From Mesorhizobium sp. WSM3859 (GTDB lineage: Bacteria; Pseudomonadota; Alphaproteobacteria; Rhizobiales; Rhizobiaceae): a stretch of DNA of 64,000 bases. The notes beneath the pieces are model-generated. The model did no database searches. It was not told where the DNA came from and saw nothing but the letters and a program-made list of their open reading frames with translations. Location of the stretch: assembly GCF_002295065.1 (NCBI RefSeq), contig NZ_NSGG01000005.1, positions 124,001 through 188,000 of the forward strand, given 5' to 3'. This document shows positions 55,136 to 63,887 of this stretch, piece after piece (position 1 is the first letter of the stretch; each line of letters begins with the position of its first letter). A program made the translations under genes and the position numbers.

Positions 55136-55983
55136 TGATCGCCGGTCGCTCCACCTCCTCACGCATTATCGGCGGCATCGGGCTCTACGCGGCCATCACG
55201 GCTTACGTGATCTTCGCGCTGTTCCCGATCTTCTGGACGCTGAAGATCTCGGTGACGCCCGAGCGTCTGCTCTATTCCGAAGGCATCACCTTCTGGCCGT
55301 CTGAAACCACGCTCAAGAACTTCGCCACCGTGCTCGAAGCGTCCGACTTCCCGCGCTATTTCCTGAACAGCGTCATCGTTTCGGTGTCGACGGCGGCGTT
55401 CGTCACCGTCATCGCCACGCTTGCCGGCTACGCCATGTCGCGTTTCACGTTTCGCGGCAAGGCGACGCTGGCGATCCTGCTTCTGCTCACCCAGACCTTC
55501 CCGTTGGTTATGGTCATCCCGCCCATCTACCGCATCATGGGCGATCTGGGCCTCACCAACAGCCTGATTGGCCTGATCATCATCTACACGGCCTTCAACA
55601 CCGCTTTCGCCACCTTCCTCATGCAGTCCTTCTTCGACGGCATCCCGAAGGACCTTGAGGAAGCGGCGATGATCGATGGCTGCACCCGCGCCCAGGCGAT
55701 GCGTCGGGTGATCGTGCCGCTCACTCTGCCCGGCATGGGCGCCACGCTCGGCTTCGTCTTCACCGCCGCCTGGAGCGAATTGCTGTTCGCGCTGATGCTG
55801 ATCTCCAGCGACGAGCAGAAGACCTTCGCCGTCGGCCTGCTCACCTTCATCGGCAAGTTCGCCGTCGACTGGGGGCAGATGATGGCGGCGTCCATCCTGG
55901 CGCTAATCCCGGTCTGCATCTTCTTCGCCTTCCTGCAACGCTATCTCGTCACCGGCCTCACCGCCGGCGCGGTCAAAGGATAA
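55135..55983 (+). CDS. Carbohydrate ABC transporter permease (MalG/UgpE type)
   Basis: A 282-residue permease with six helices, LNSVIVSVSTAAFVTVIATL, the EAA loop IPKDLEEAAMIDGCTRAQAM and the C-terminal VTGLTAGAVKG. It completes the channel with the MalF-type permease encoded before it; the ATPase gene follows after 3 bp. Confidence 0.93.
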   Translation: MIAGRSTSSRIIGGIGLYAAITAYVIFALFPIFWTLKISVTPERLLYSEGITFWPSETTLKNFATVLEASDFPRYFLNSVIVSVSTAAFVTVIATLAGYAMSRFTFRGKATLAILLLLTQTFPLVMVIPPIYRIMGDLGLTNSLIGLIIIYTAFNTAFATFLMQSFFDGIPKDLEEAAMIDGCTRAQAMRRVIVPLTLPGMGATLGFVFTAAWSELLFALMLISSDEQKTFAVGLLTFIGKFAVDWGQMMAASILALIPVCIFFAFLQRYLVTGLTAGAVKG

Positions 55984-55986
55984 AAG

Positions 55987-57054
55987 ATGGCTTCCGTCAC
56001 GCTGCAACATGTCGAGAAGGATTACGGTTCGCTGCGCATCCTGCACGGCGTCGATCTGGAGATCGCCGATGGCGAGTTCGTCGTGCTGGTTGGCCCCTCC
56101 GGCTGCGGCAAGTCCACGCTGTTGCGCATGATCGCCGGCCTCGAGGAGGTCACCGGCGGCGAGATCCATATCGGTGAACGCTTGGTCAACGACGTCGCGC
56201 CCAAGGACCGTGACATCGCCATGGTGTTCCAGTCCTACGCGCTCTACCCGCATATGGACGTTTCCTCGAACATGGGCTTCAGCCTGATGCTGAAGAAAGC
56301 CGAGAAGACGACGATCGACGGCCGCGTCGGCGCTGCCGCCAAGCGGCTCGGCCTTGACTCCTATCTCGGCCGCCTGCCGCGCCAGCTTTCCGGCGGCCAG
56401 CGCCAGCGCGTGGCCATGGGCCGCGCCATCGTGCGCGATCCGAAAGTGTTCCTGTTCGACGAGCCGCTGTCGAACCTCGACGCCAAACTGCGCGTCCATA
56501 TGCGCGCCGAGATCAAGGCGTTGCATCAGCAGCTCAAGACGACGTCGGTCTATGTCACCCACGATCAGGTCGAGGCCATGACCATGGCCGACCGCATCGT
56601 CGTCATGCATGACGGCTACGTCCAGCAGGTGGGCCGTCCACTGGAACTCTACGACCGGCCTGCCAACACCTTCGTCGCCGGCTTCATCGGCTCGCCGGGC
56701 ATGAACTTTTTGCCGGCAAAAGTCGCCAAGGGCGGCAAGGTCGATGCCGTACTCGCCGACGGCCAGAAGCTTCGTTTGCCGGACGGCTTGCCGCTGAGCG
56801 AAGGCGATGAGCTGACCATCGGGCTACGGCCCGAGCACATCAAGCTGGTCGACGGCGGCGCGCTGAAGGCCGAGGTCGAGGTGGTCGAGCCGCTCGGTCT
56901 GTCGACGCAGTTCTATGTCAGGCTGGCCAATCAGCAGATCTGCGTCTTCGTCATGGGCCGCAGCGACGTGAGGCCGGGCGACACCATTCGGCTGGCCGCC
57001 GATCCGGCGGCCCTGCACCTCTTCGATCCGGCGAGCGGAAACCGGATCGGCTAG
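55987..57054 (+). CDS. Carbohydrate ABC transporter ATP-binding protein (UgpC/MalK type)
   Basis: A 355-residue ATPase. Walker A GPSGCGKSTLLRMIAGLE, Q-loop MVFQSYALYPHMDVSSN, signature LSGGQRQRVAMGRAIV, Walker B VFLFDEPLSNLDAKLR and H-loop VYVTHDQVEAMTMADR are intact, and a C-terminal TOBE domain follows. It is a paralogue of the ATPase at 41828. The stop TAG overlaps the convergent double-ATPase gene: the four bases CTAG at 57051-57054 serve as stop codons on both strands. Confidence 0.95.
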   Translation: MASVTLQHVEKDYGSLRILHGVDLEIADGEFVVLVGPSGCGKSTLLRMIAGLEEVTGGEIHIGERLVNDVAPKDRDIAMVFQSYALYPHMDVSSNMGFSLMLKKAEKTTIDGRVGAAAKRLGLDSYLGRLPRQLSGGQRQRVAMGRAIVRDPKVFLFDEPLSNLDAKLRVHMRAEIKALHQQLKTTSVYVTHDQVEAMTMADRIVVMHDGYVQQVGRPLELYDRPANTFVAGFIGSPGMNFLPAKVAKGGKVDAVLADGQKLRLPDGLPLSEGDELTIGLRPEHIKLVDGGALKAEVEVVEPLGLSTQFYVRLANQQICVFVMGRSDVRPGDTIRLAADPAALHLFDPASGNRIG

Positions 57055-58862
57055 CTGGCCAGCAGCGCATCTGTTCGCCGGCAGGCGATGAGGTGGCCGT
57101 CGCCCACATCGGCGGCGGACGGTTCCGCTTCCCGGCATCCAGGCTGCGCCAACGGACAGCGGCCAGCGAATGCGCACCCGCTATTGGACGTAGTCTCGGC
57201 CGCGATCTCCGCCTGAACCGAAACTGCCGGAGCCTCGTCTGAAGATGCCGCCAAAAGAAGCTTCGTGTAGGGGTGGTTGGGTCCGCGAAAGACCTGTTCG
57301 GACGTGCCGGTCTCGACCAGCCTGCCGCGATAGAGCACGCCGATCCTGTCGGCCATGTAGCGCACGACCCTGAGGTCGTGGCTGATGAACAGATAGGTCG
57401 TGTTCCTGTCGCGCTGCAGATCGTTGAGCAGGTTGAGCACCGTTGCCTGCACCGAGACGTCGAGCGCCGAGGTCGGCTCGTCCAGCACCACCACTTTCGG
57501 CGCGCCGGCGAAGGCGCGCGCGATCGCCGCCCTCTGCCGCTGGCCGCCGGACAATGAGCGCGGCTTCTGCTCGGCGGTTGTGTCGGCCAGCCGGACGGAG
57601 CGGAGAAGCTCGGCGACGCGGTTCCTTGCCTGGCTCCGGCCAAGCCCGGCAAGCCGCCGCAACGGCCGGCTGATGATCCGCCCGATCCGATGGCGCGGAT
57701 TGAGCGTGCGGTCCGGCGACTGGAAAACCATCTGCACGTCGCGCCGTTCGCCTGGCACCCGCCTCTCTACGCGGGGAGCCACCGTCCTGCCGAACAGCTC
57801 GACCGACCCTTCGGTGGGCGTCTGCAGCCCGGTGACGATCCTTGCCAGCGTCGATTTGCCGGAGCCGGATTCGCCGATCAGGCCGAAGGTCTCGCCCTGC
57901 TCGATGCTGAGGTCGACCTTGTGCAGCACCGCCTGGTCGCCAAAGGAATGACTGATGTTCTTGCACGCGATTGCGACCTGTCTGTCTGTTGGAGCGGCAG
58001 GAGCGGGGATCGCCACGGTACGACCACGAACGGTCGTACCGATCTCGGCCAGCCGCCCGTTACGCTTGGTGAAATTGAGCGCCGGGATCGAGGCGATCAG
58101 CGCCTTGGTATAGGCATGGGAGGGGTTCTCGAACACATCCTCGGCACCGCCGCTCTCGACCACTGCGCCTGACTGCATCACCGCGACGCGGTCGCAGGAA
58201 CGGCGGATCAGGTTGATGTCGTGGCTGATCAGAAGAATGCTGGTTTTGTGCTCGCGGCGCAGGTCGTCGAGGATGGCGATGACTTCCGATTGCACGCTGG
58301 CGTCGAGCGCCGTGGTCGGCTCGTCCAGCACCAGCAGCGCCGGATCGAGCGCGATGGCAATGGCGATGTTGGCGCGCTGCTGCATGCCGCCGGACAATTC
58401 ATGCGGATAGAGGTCGAGCACCCGCTCCGGATTGGCGACGCGCACGCGCTTCAGCAATTCGGCCGAGCGCCAGCGCGCTTCCTCATGACGCACCGGGCGA
58501 TGGCGCATGATCGTCTCGCCGATCTGCCTTCCGATCGTCATGGCCGGGCTGAGCGCGGCGCCCGGATGCTGATAGACCGCTGCGATGCGATCGCCCCGCA
58601 GGCCGCGCAACTCTTCGCCGGAGAGGGTGCCGATTTCCCGGCCCTGGAACTCCAGCGCCGAGGCGGCGACCCGGGCATTTCCCGGCAGGTAGCGCAATAT
58701 GGCCAGCGCCACCGAGCTCTTGCCCGAGCCGGATTCGCCGACCAGCCCCAACGCTTCGCCCTGGCCTATTGCCAGCGACACGCCATTGACGGCGGATTGC
58801 CATCCTCTTTTCCCGCCATAGGCGATGGAAAGTTTCTCCACATTCAGCACCGAAGGGGACAT
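57051..58862 (-). CDS. Fused double ATP-binding protein of a peptide/nickel-type ABC importer (DppD-DppF type)
   Basis: A 603-residue protein with two full ATPase domains: Walker A GESGSGKSSVALAILRYLPG near residue 45 and GESGSGKSTLARIVTGLQ near residue 340; signatures LSGGMQQRANIAIAIAL and LSGGQRQRAAIARAFAG; Walker B LLVLDEPTTALDASVQ and VVVLDEPTSALDVSVQ. The C-terminal CAFAGRCPLAQPGCREAEPS motif is the oligopeptide-importer Cys region. ATG at 58862 with GAGG upstream. It is divergent from the monooxygenase operon, which carries the matching binding protein and permease genes. Confidence 0.93.
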   Translation of the reverse strand: MSPSVLNVEKLSIAYGGKRGWQSAVNGVSLAIGQGEALGLVGESGSGKSSVALAILRYLPGNARVAASALEFQGREIGTLSGEELRGLRGDRIAAVYQHPGAALSPAMTIGRQIGETIMRHRPVRHEEARWRSAELLKRVRVANPERVLDLYPHELSGGMQQRANIAIAIALDPALLVLDEPTTALDASVQSEVIAILDDLRREHKTSILLISHDINLIRRSCDRVAVMQSGAVVESGGAEDVFENPSHAYTKALIASIPALNFTKRNGRLAEIGTTVRGRTVAIPAPAAPTDRQVAIACKNISHSFGDQAVLHKVDLSIEQGETFGLIGESGSGKSTLARIVTGLQTPTEGSVELFGRTVAPRVERRVPGERRDVQMVFQSPDRTLNPRHRIGRIISRPLRRLAGLGRSQARNRVAELLRSVRLADTTAEQKPRSLSGGQRQRAAIARAFAGAPKVVVLDEPTSALDVSVQATVLNLLNDLQRDRNTTYLFISHDLRVVRYMADRIGVLYRGRLVETGTSEQVFRGPNHPYTKLLLAASSDEAPAVSVQAEIAAETTSNSGCAFAGRCPLAQPGCREAEPSAADVGDGHLIACRRTDALLAS

Positions 58863-58919
58863 CAAGACCTCGAAATCGCTTTCTGCCGGTGCCCTAATCG
58901 AGGGCAATCGCTTCCACTC

Positions 58920-58935
58920 AGATAGTATATTATCT
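58920..58935. promoter_or_regulatory. AT-rich near-palindrome in divergent spacer
   Basis: AGATAGTATATTATCT is self-complementary at 14 of 16 bases. It lies 58 bp before the double-ATPase ATG and 118 bp before the monooxygenase ATG in the only AT-rich patch of the spacer. It may be an operator and/or part of overlapping promoters controlling both operons. Confidence 0.45.
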
Positions 58936-59052
58936 CTATAAAATTACTCGGATTAGAGGCGAGCGCAATCTAGCCTTTTGCAAATTGGAGATCGCGGGCC
59001 GCCGGACAACGCGGCGCCCGTCTCTCCCCCAGCGATTTGCAAGGAGGCCGAC

Positions 59053-60411
59053 ATGGCGCGAGACCACTTGATCCTGAGCGCATTCTTCTTCAACCCGCAG
59101 GGCGATCATCGCATGTCGTGGCGGCATCCACGCGCGCCCGGCCGGGAAGTGCTCGGCTTCGACTACTACCGTGAGCTGGTTCAGGCGGCCGAACGCGCCA
59201 GGATCGACACCATCTTCGTCGCCGATCACGTGTCGATCTGGGATTCGGTGAAGAGCGGCGTCGCGCATTACGCCAATGCCCGCCTCGAGCCGCTGACGCT
59301 TCTGTCGGCGCTGGCCAGCGTGACGAAGCATATCGGTCTCATCACCACCGCGTCGAGTTCCTACAGCGAACCTTACAACGTGGCGCGCCTGTTCGCTTCG
59401 CTCGACCACATCAGCCAGGGCAGGGCGTCGTGGAACGTCGTCACCTCGGCCATGGACGAGGAGGCGCGCAATTTCGGGCGCGACGGCAACATCGAGCATG
59501 CCTTCCGCTATCAGCGCGCCGCCGAATTCCTCGATATCGTCAAGGGGCTGTGGGACAGCTGGGAGGACGAAGCCCTGCTGTTCGACAAGGAAACCGGCTA
59601 TTTCGCCGATCCGGACAAGGTCCATGTGCTCGACCATCGCGGCGCGCATTTCAAGGTGCGCGGGCCGCTCAACGTCTCGCGGCCGCCGCAAGGCCATCCG
59701 CTGATCCTCCAGGCCGGGTCCTCGGAAGACGGCAAGAATTTCGCCACCGCCCACGCCGACGCCCATTTCGCCATCTACAGCACCAGGGAAGACGGCATCC
59801 GGTACCGCGAGGACATCAACGAGCGTCTCGCCCGCTACGGCCGGCGGCCCGAAAGCTTCAAGATCCTGCCGGGCATCTTGCCGATCGTTGCCGCTTCCGA
59901 GGCCGAGGCGCGCGACAGGCAGGAATATCTGCAGACACTGCTGCCGGACCGCGTCGGCATCGATCTCCTGTCGAGCTGGAGCGGCATCGACCTTTCGGCT
60001 TATCCGCCGGACGGCCCGTTGCCGCAGCTTCCGGACGAAAGCACCTTCAATGGCGGCCGCACCTCGCTCAACCGCGTCAGGCAGTGGGCGACGCAGAACC
60101 TGACGCTGCGCGAAATCGCTCGCAAGCTCGCCAACAGCGGCTCGGTGCCGACCGTCGCCGGCACGCCGAAGCAGATCGCCGACCAGTTGCAGGATTGGTT
60201 CGAGGCGGGCGCCGCCGACGGCTTCAACCTGATGTTCCCGCTGCTGCCGGAAGACTGGATCAATTTTGCCGAGCAGGTCGTGCCCGAGCTGCAGCGCCGT
60301 GGCGTCTTCCCGACCGAATACGCGCCCGGAACGCTGCGCGACCGCTTCGGCCTCGCGCGCCCCGCCAACCGCTTTGCCGAGCAGCGCGCCAACCAGCGCG
60401 CCGTATCCTGA
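59053..60411 (+). CDS. LLM-class flavin-dependent monooxygenase, NtaA/SnaA/DszA family
   Basis: A 452-residue FMNH2-dependent monooxygenase-type protein. Signatures: HRMSWRHPRAPGREVLGFDY, the strand EAIFVADH-type DTIFVADHVSIWDS, EPLTLLSALASVTKHIGLIT, SYSEPYNVARLFASLDHISQ, RASWNVVTS and HPLILQAGSSEDGKNFA. This group oxidises nitrilotriacetate, EDTA, dibenzothiophene sulfone or other sulfur compounds with reduced FMN supplied by a separate reductase. AAGGAGG ends 5 bp before the ATG. Neighbouring importer genes suggest a substrate taken up from outside. No FMN reductase gene is adjacent. Confidence 0.9.
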   Translation: MARDHLILSAFFFNPQGDHRMSWRHPRAPGREVLGFDYYRELVQAAERARIDTIFVADHVSIWDSVKSGVAHYANARLEPLTLLSALASVTKHIGLITTASSSYSEPYNVARLFASLDHISQGRASWNVVTSAMDEEARNFGRDGNIEHAFRYQRAAEFLDIVKGLWDSWEDEALLFDKETGYFADPDKVHVLDHRGAHFKVRGPLNVSRPPQGHPLILQAGSSEDGKNFATAHADAHFAIYSTREDGIRYREDINERLARYGRRPESFKILPGILPIVAASEAEARDRQEYLQTLLPDRVGIDLLSSWSGIDLSAYPPDGPLPQLPDESTFNGGRTSLNRVRQWATQNLTLREIARKLANSGSVPTVAGTPKQIADQLQDWFEAGAADGFNLMFPLLPEDWINFAEQVVPELQRRGVFPTEYAPGTLRDRFGLARPANRFAEQRANQRAVS

Positions 60412-60423
60412 AGGAGAGCCGCC

Positions 60424-61197
60424 ATGACCGGCGCACCTAGGCTGCAGCCGCGCGAAGCCACCGCGCCGCAGCTGATCAATGTCCTGCACAGCCCCAAGCG
60501 CATCCGCGTCAAGTTCGGCGGCCGCGTCATCGCCGACAGCCGCAACGTGCTGGTGCTGCGCTCCAACCATTTCCTCCCGATCTATTTCTTCCCGCTGACG
60601 GCGGTCGACCAGTCGGTGCTGAAACCGTCGAAGCATAGCCAGCAGCATCCCGTCGGCGGCGAGACGAAATACTGGGATATCGAAGCCGGCGACCGGCGCG
60701 CCGCCGATGCAGCCTGGTCGTTCACGGCGCCGCCGGACGAGAATCTCGCGCCGCTAGCCGGCCGCGTCGCCTTCACCTGGAACCTTGTCGACCAGTGGTT
60801 CGAGGAGGAGGAAGAGGTCTTCGTCCATGCCCGCGATCCCTATGCGCGCATCGACGTGCTGCAGAGCTCCAGCCATGTCGAGATCTGGTTCGACGGTGAG
60901 CCGATCGCCGACAGCCGTCGTCCGGTACTCCTGTTCGAAACGCATCTGCCGACGCGCTTCTACCTACCGCCGGAAGATGTCCGGCTCGACCGGTTGAGGG
61001 CTTCGTTGACGAGGACCCGATGTCCCTACAAGGGCATCGCCTCCTACTGGTCGGGCGTGCTCAAGGACGGCTCGGTGCGCGAGGACATCGCCTGGGCTTA
61101 CCGCGATCCGATCGCCGACATGCCGAAGATCAAGGGGCTGATCGCCTTCTATCCGCAAGCAGTCGACCGCATCCATCTCGACGGCCAGCCGATCTGA
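60424..61197 (+). CDS. Protein with two tandem DUF427 domains
   Basis: A 257-residue protein made of two related halves. Half 1 has VKFGGRVIADSRNVLVLRSN and PIYFFPLTAVD; half 2 has IWFDGEPIADSRRPVLLFET and TRFYLPPEDV, followed by KGIASYWSGVLKDGS and EDIAWAYRDP. This is the DUF427 pattern, a small beta-rich domain of unknown function; single-domain forms are more usual. The gene is 12 bp downstream of the monooxygenase gene and upstream of the binding protein gene, so it should work with them. No catalytic residues are assigned. Confidence 0.88.
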   Translation: MTGAPRLQPREATAPQLINVLHSPKRIRVKFGGRVIADSRNVLVLRSNHFLPIYFFPLTAVDQSVLKPSKHSQQHPVGGETKYWDIEAGDRRAADAAWSFTAPPDENLAPLAGRVAFTWNLVDQWFEEEEEVFVHARDPYARIDVLQSSSHVEIWFDGEPIADSRRPVLLFETHLPTRFYLPPEDVRLDRLRASLTRTRCPYKGIASYWSGVLKDGSVREDIAWAYRDPIADMPKIKGLIAFYPQAVDRIHLDGQPI

Positions 61198-61252
61198 TCC
61201 GGCCCCGTCGTTTCCACTTCATTTCAAAACCACGATTTTCACAGAGGCAAAA

Positions 61253-62896
61253 ATGACCAAACGCAACGAAATCGACGCCCTTCGCAATCTCTCCGGCGAC
61301 ATCTGGAACGTCGCCGTCGACGAATACGCCAAAGGCTATCTCAAGCGCCGCGACCTGCTGAAATATGCAGCCCTGATCGGCCTGACCGGCTTCGCCGCCT
61401 CGCAGGGGCTGGGCTTTTCCGGCTCGGCCCGCGCGGCTGCTAGCGGCGGCACCGTCCGCGTCGGGCTTGGCCAGCCGACCAAGGCGATCGATCCGGTCAC
61501 CGTCACCGATCCGGCCAGCATCGGCGTGCTCAGCCAGGTCGGCGAGTACCTGATTCTCGACGATCCCAAGGATGGCCTGCAGCCGAAGCTCGCTCTGTCC
61601 TGGGAAGCCGACGAGACGGCAAAGCGCTGGACCTTCAAGCTGCGGCCCGGCGTGAAATTCCATGACGGCCGCACCGTCACCGCCAAGGACGTGGTGGCGA
61701 GCTTCGAGCGTCTCGTCGACCCGAACAGCGGCTCCTCGGCACTGTCGGCCTACAAGGGCATCCTCTCCAAGGGCGGCGCCAAGATCGTCGACGACGAGAC
61801 GGTCGCCTTCGATCTCGACCAGTCGAACTCGAATTTCCCCTTCTATGTCTCTTCCGACGTCTACAACGCCGTGATCCTGCCGGCCGACTATGCCGGCGAC
61901 TTCGAGAAGAATTTCAACGGCACCGGTCCGTTCAAGCTCGAATCCTTCCGTCCCAAGCAGGGCGCCAGCTTCGTGCGCAATCCCGATTATTGGGGCGACA
62001 AGGCGCTGCCCGATCGCGTCGAGATCAAATTTTTCGACGACGAGCAGGCGCAGGTTGTGGCGCTACAGGCCGGCCAGCTCGATGTCATCCCGAGCACCAC
62101 GCGTCTGGAACTGGCGATCGAGGGCAATCCCAACTTCAAGCTGCTGAGCGTCCAGGCGAGCTCGCATGACGTCGTGCATCTCAGGACCGATCAGGCGCCG
62201 TTCACCGACAAGCGCATCCGCCGCGCCCTGGCGCTCACCCTCGACCGCGAAGCCATCGTCAAGGGCCTGCTCAAGGGCCGCGCCATCGTCGGCAATGACA
62301 CGCCCTTCGCGCCGATCTTCCCCTCGGTCGATCCGTCAGTGCCGCAGCGCAAGCAGGATATCGCCGAGGCCAAGCGTCTGCTGGCCGAAGCCGGCGTGCC
62401 GAACGGCTTCGAGGTGACGCTGACCACCGAGCGCGCCTACGACATCCCCGACTACGCCGTGATCATCCAGAACTTCGCCAAGAAGGCCGGCATCGACATC
62501 AAGCTCAACGTCCTGCCGCAGGATGCCTACTACGGCTCGGCCACGTTCGGCAGCTCGCCATGGCTCGATTCCAATCTCGGCATCACCGATTTCGGCCATC
62601 GCGGCACGCCCGACATCTTCCTCAACGCGACGCTGAAGAGCGGTGGCGCGTGGAACGCCGCGCATTTCAAGAATGCGGATTATGACGCGTTGCTGGTCGA
62701 ATACGGCAAGGCCCGTGACCTGCAGACGCAGCGCATCGCTGCCGGCAAGATCCAGACCCTGCTGCTCGACGAGACGCCGGAGATCATCAGCTACTTCTCG
62801 CAATACAGCCGGATCGCCAGCGCGAAGGTCGAGGGCGTGCGCTTCACTGCGATCTCGCATCTTCTGCTCGACCGCGTTTCCTTCGTCCAGGCATGA
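61253..62896 (+). CDS. Peptide/nickel-type ABC substrate-binding protein (family 5), Tat-type leader
   Basis: A 547-residue binding protein. The leader YLKRRDLLKYAALIGLTGFA carries the twin-arginine KRRDLLK motif, preceded by an unusually long n-region (about 30 residues), and signal cleavage is likely after GSARAAA. Mature features are ILDDPKDGLQPKLALSWEAD, WTFKLRPGVKFHDGRTVTAKDV-type family 5 signatures (VKFHDGRTVTAKDV), and DFGHRGTPDIF. Family 5 proteins bind peptides, nickel, chelates, or opines. Tat export means folded export, sometimes with a cofactor. It belongs with the fused ATPase and the next two permease genes. Confidence 0.9.
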   Translation: MTKRNEIDALRNLSGDIWNVAVDEYAKGYLKRRDLLKYAALIGLTGFAASQGLGFSGSARAAASGGTVRVGLGQPTKAIDPVTVTDPASIGVLSQVGEYLILDDPKDGLQPKLALSWEADETAKRWTFKLRPGVKFHDGRTVTAKDVVASFERLVDPNSGSSALSAYKGILSKGGAKIVDDETVAFDLDQSNSNFPFYVSSDVYNAVILPADYAGDFEKNFNGTGPFKLESFRPKQGASFVRNPDYWGDKALPDRVEIKFFDDEQAQVVALQAGQLDVIPSTTRLELAIEGNPNFKLLSVQASSHDVVHLRTDQAPFTDKRIRRALALTLDREAIVKGLLKGRAIVGNDTPFAPIFPSVDPSVPQRKQDIAEAKRLLAEAGVPNGFEVTLTTERAYDIPDYAVIIQNFAKKAGIDIKLNVLPQDAYYGSATFGSSPWLDSNLGITDFGHRGTPDIFLNATLKSGGAWNAAHFKNADYDALLVEYGKARDLQTQRIAAGKIQTLLLDETPEIISYFSQYSRIASAKVEGVRFTAISHLLLDRVSFVQA

Positions 62897-62927
62897 TGCG
62901 GAGACGTCAAACTGGCCGGGGCACCGG

Positions 62928-63887
62928 ATGCTGACCGGCCGCACCTTGTCGGCGCGCGCGGCCTCGCTGCTCCTCACGCTGTGGCTGGTCAGCGCGCTGG
63001 TCTTCCTCGCCGGGCAGGTCCTGCCCGGCGATGTCGCGCGCGTCATGCTCGGTCCCTTCGCCGACGCACAGGCCGTCGCGGCGCTGAACAGGCAGCTCGG
63101 CGCCGACCAGCCCGTGCTCGTCCAGTACTGGCGCTGGTTCAGTGCCGCGCTCGGTGGCGACTTCGGCACGTCGCTGTCGATGCGCGCACCGGTCGCGCCG
63201 TTCGTGTTGGCAAGCCTCGGCCGCTCGGCCGCACTTGCCGGCATCATCCTTTTGTTTCTCGTGCCGTTGGGTGTTGGCGCGGGCATCGTCGCTGGCCTGA
63301 ACCGGGGCCGCCCGGTCGACCGGCTGATCGTGCTCGCCGGCGTCTCCTTCGGCATCGTACCGGATTTCGTCTCCGGCCTGCTCCTGCTGCTGGTCTTCGG
63401 CCTGTGGCTGAACTGGCTGCCGATCACGGGTGCTGCGCCAGATGGCGCGGGCTTCTGGACGAGCGGCTACTATCTCATTCTGCCGGCGCTGCCGCTCGTG
63501 CTCAATCTCGCCGGCTATCTGGCGCGCATGACGCGGGCCGGCGTCATCGAGGCCCTTGCCGCCGACTATACGAGGACAGCCACTCTCAAGGGTCTCGATC
63601 GCCGGCAGGTCATTCTCCGCCACGTGCTGCCCAATGCGTTGACGCCGACGATCGCGGTGCTGGCGACGCAGAGCGGCTATATGCTCGGCGGGCTGGTGGT
63701 GATCGAGGCGCTGTTCGGCATCCAGGGCCTCGGCAATCTGGTTCTGAACGCAGCCAAGTCGCGCGACTTCCCGATGCTCGAGGCAGGCGTGCTGGTCATG
63801 GCGATGATCTTCGTCCTGTCGGCCGCGATGGGCGATTTCGTCCAGGCGCTGCTCGACCCGCGGCAGCGGCGGCAGGCGTCGCGATGA
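62928..63887 (+). CDS. Peptide/nickel-type ABC transporter permease (DppB type)
   Basis: A 319-residue permease. N-terminal membrane helix SLLLTLWLVSALVFLAGQVL, then PGDVARVMLGPFADAQAVAA, periplasmic GGDFGTSLSMRAPV, and the conserved loop ADYTRTATLKGLDRRQVILR with HVLPNALTPTIAVLA and GLVVIEALFGIQGLGNLVLN. All fit DppB/OppB. ATG at 62928 is preceded by a weak GGGG. Its stop overlaps the next permease gene by 4 bp (ATGA). Confidence 0.93.
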   Translation: MLTGRTLSARAASLLLTLWLVSALVFLAGQVLPGDVARVMLGPFADAQAVAALNRQLGADQPVLVQYWRWFSAALGGDFGTSLSMRAPVAPFVLASLGRSAALAGIILLFLVPLGVGAGIVAGLNRGRPVDRLIVLAGVSFGIVPDFVSGLLLLLVFGLWLNWLPITGAAPDGAGFWTSGYYLILPALPLVLNLAGYLARMTRAGVIEALAADYTRTATLKGLDRRQVILRHVLPNALTPTIAVLATQSGYMLGGLVVIEALFGIQGLGNLVLNAAKSRDFPMLEAGVLVMAMIFVLSAAMGDFVQALLDPRQRRQASR

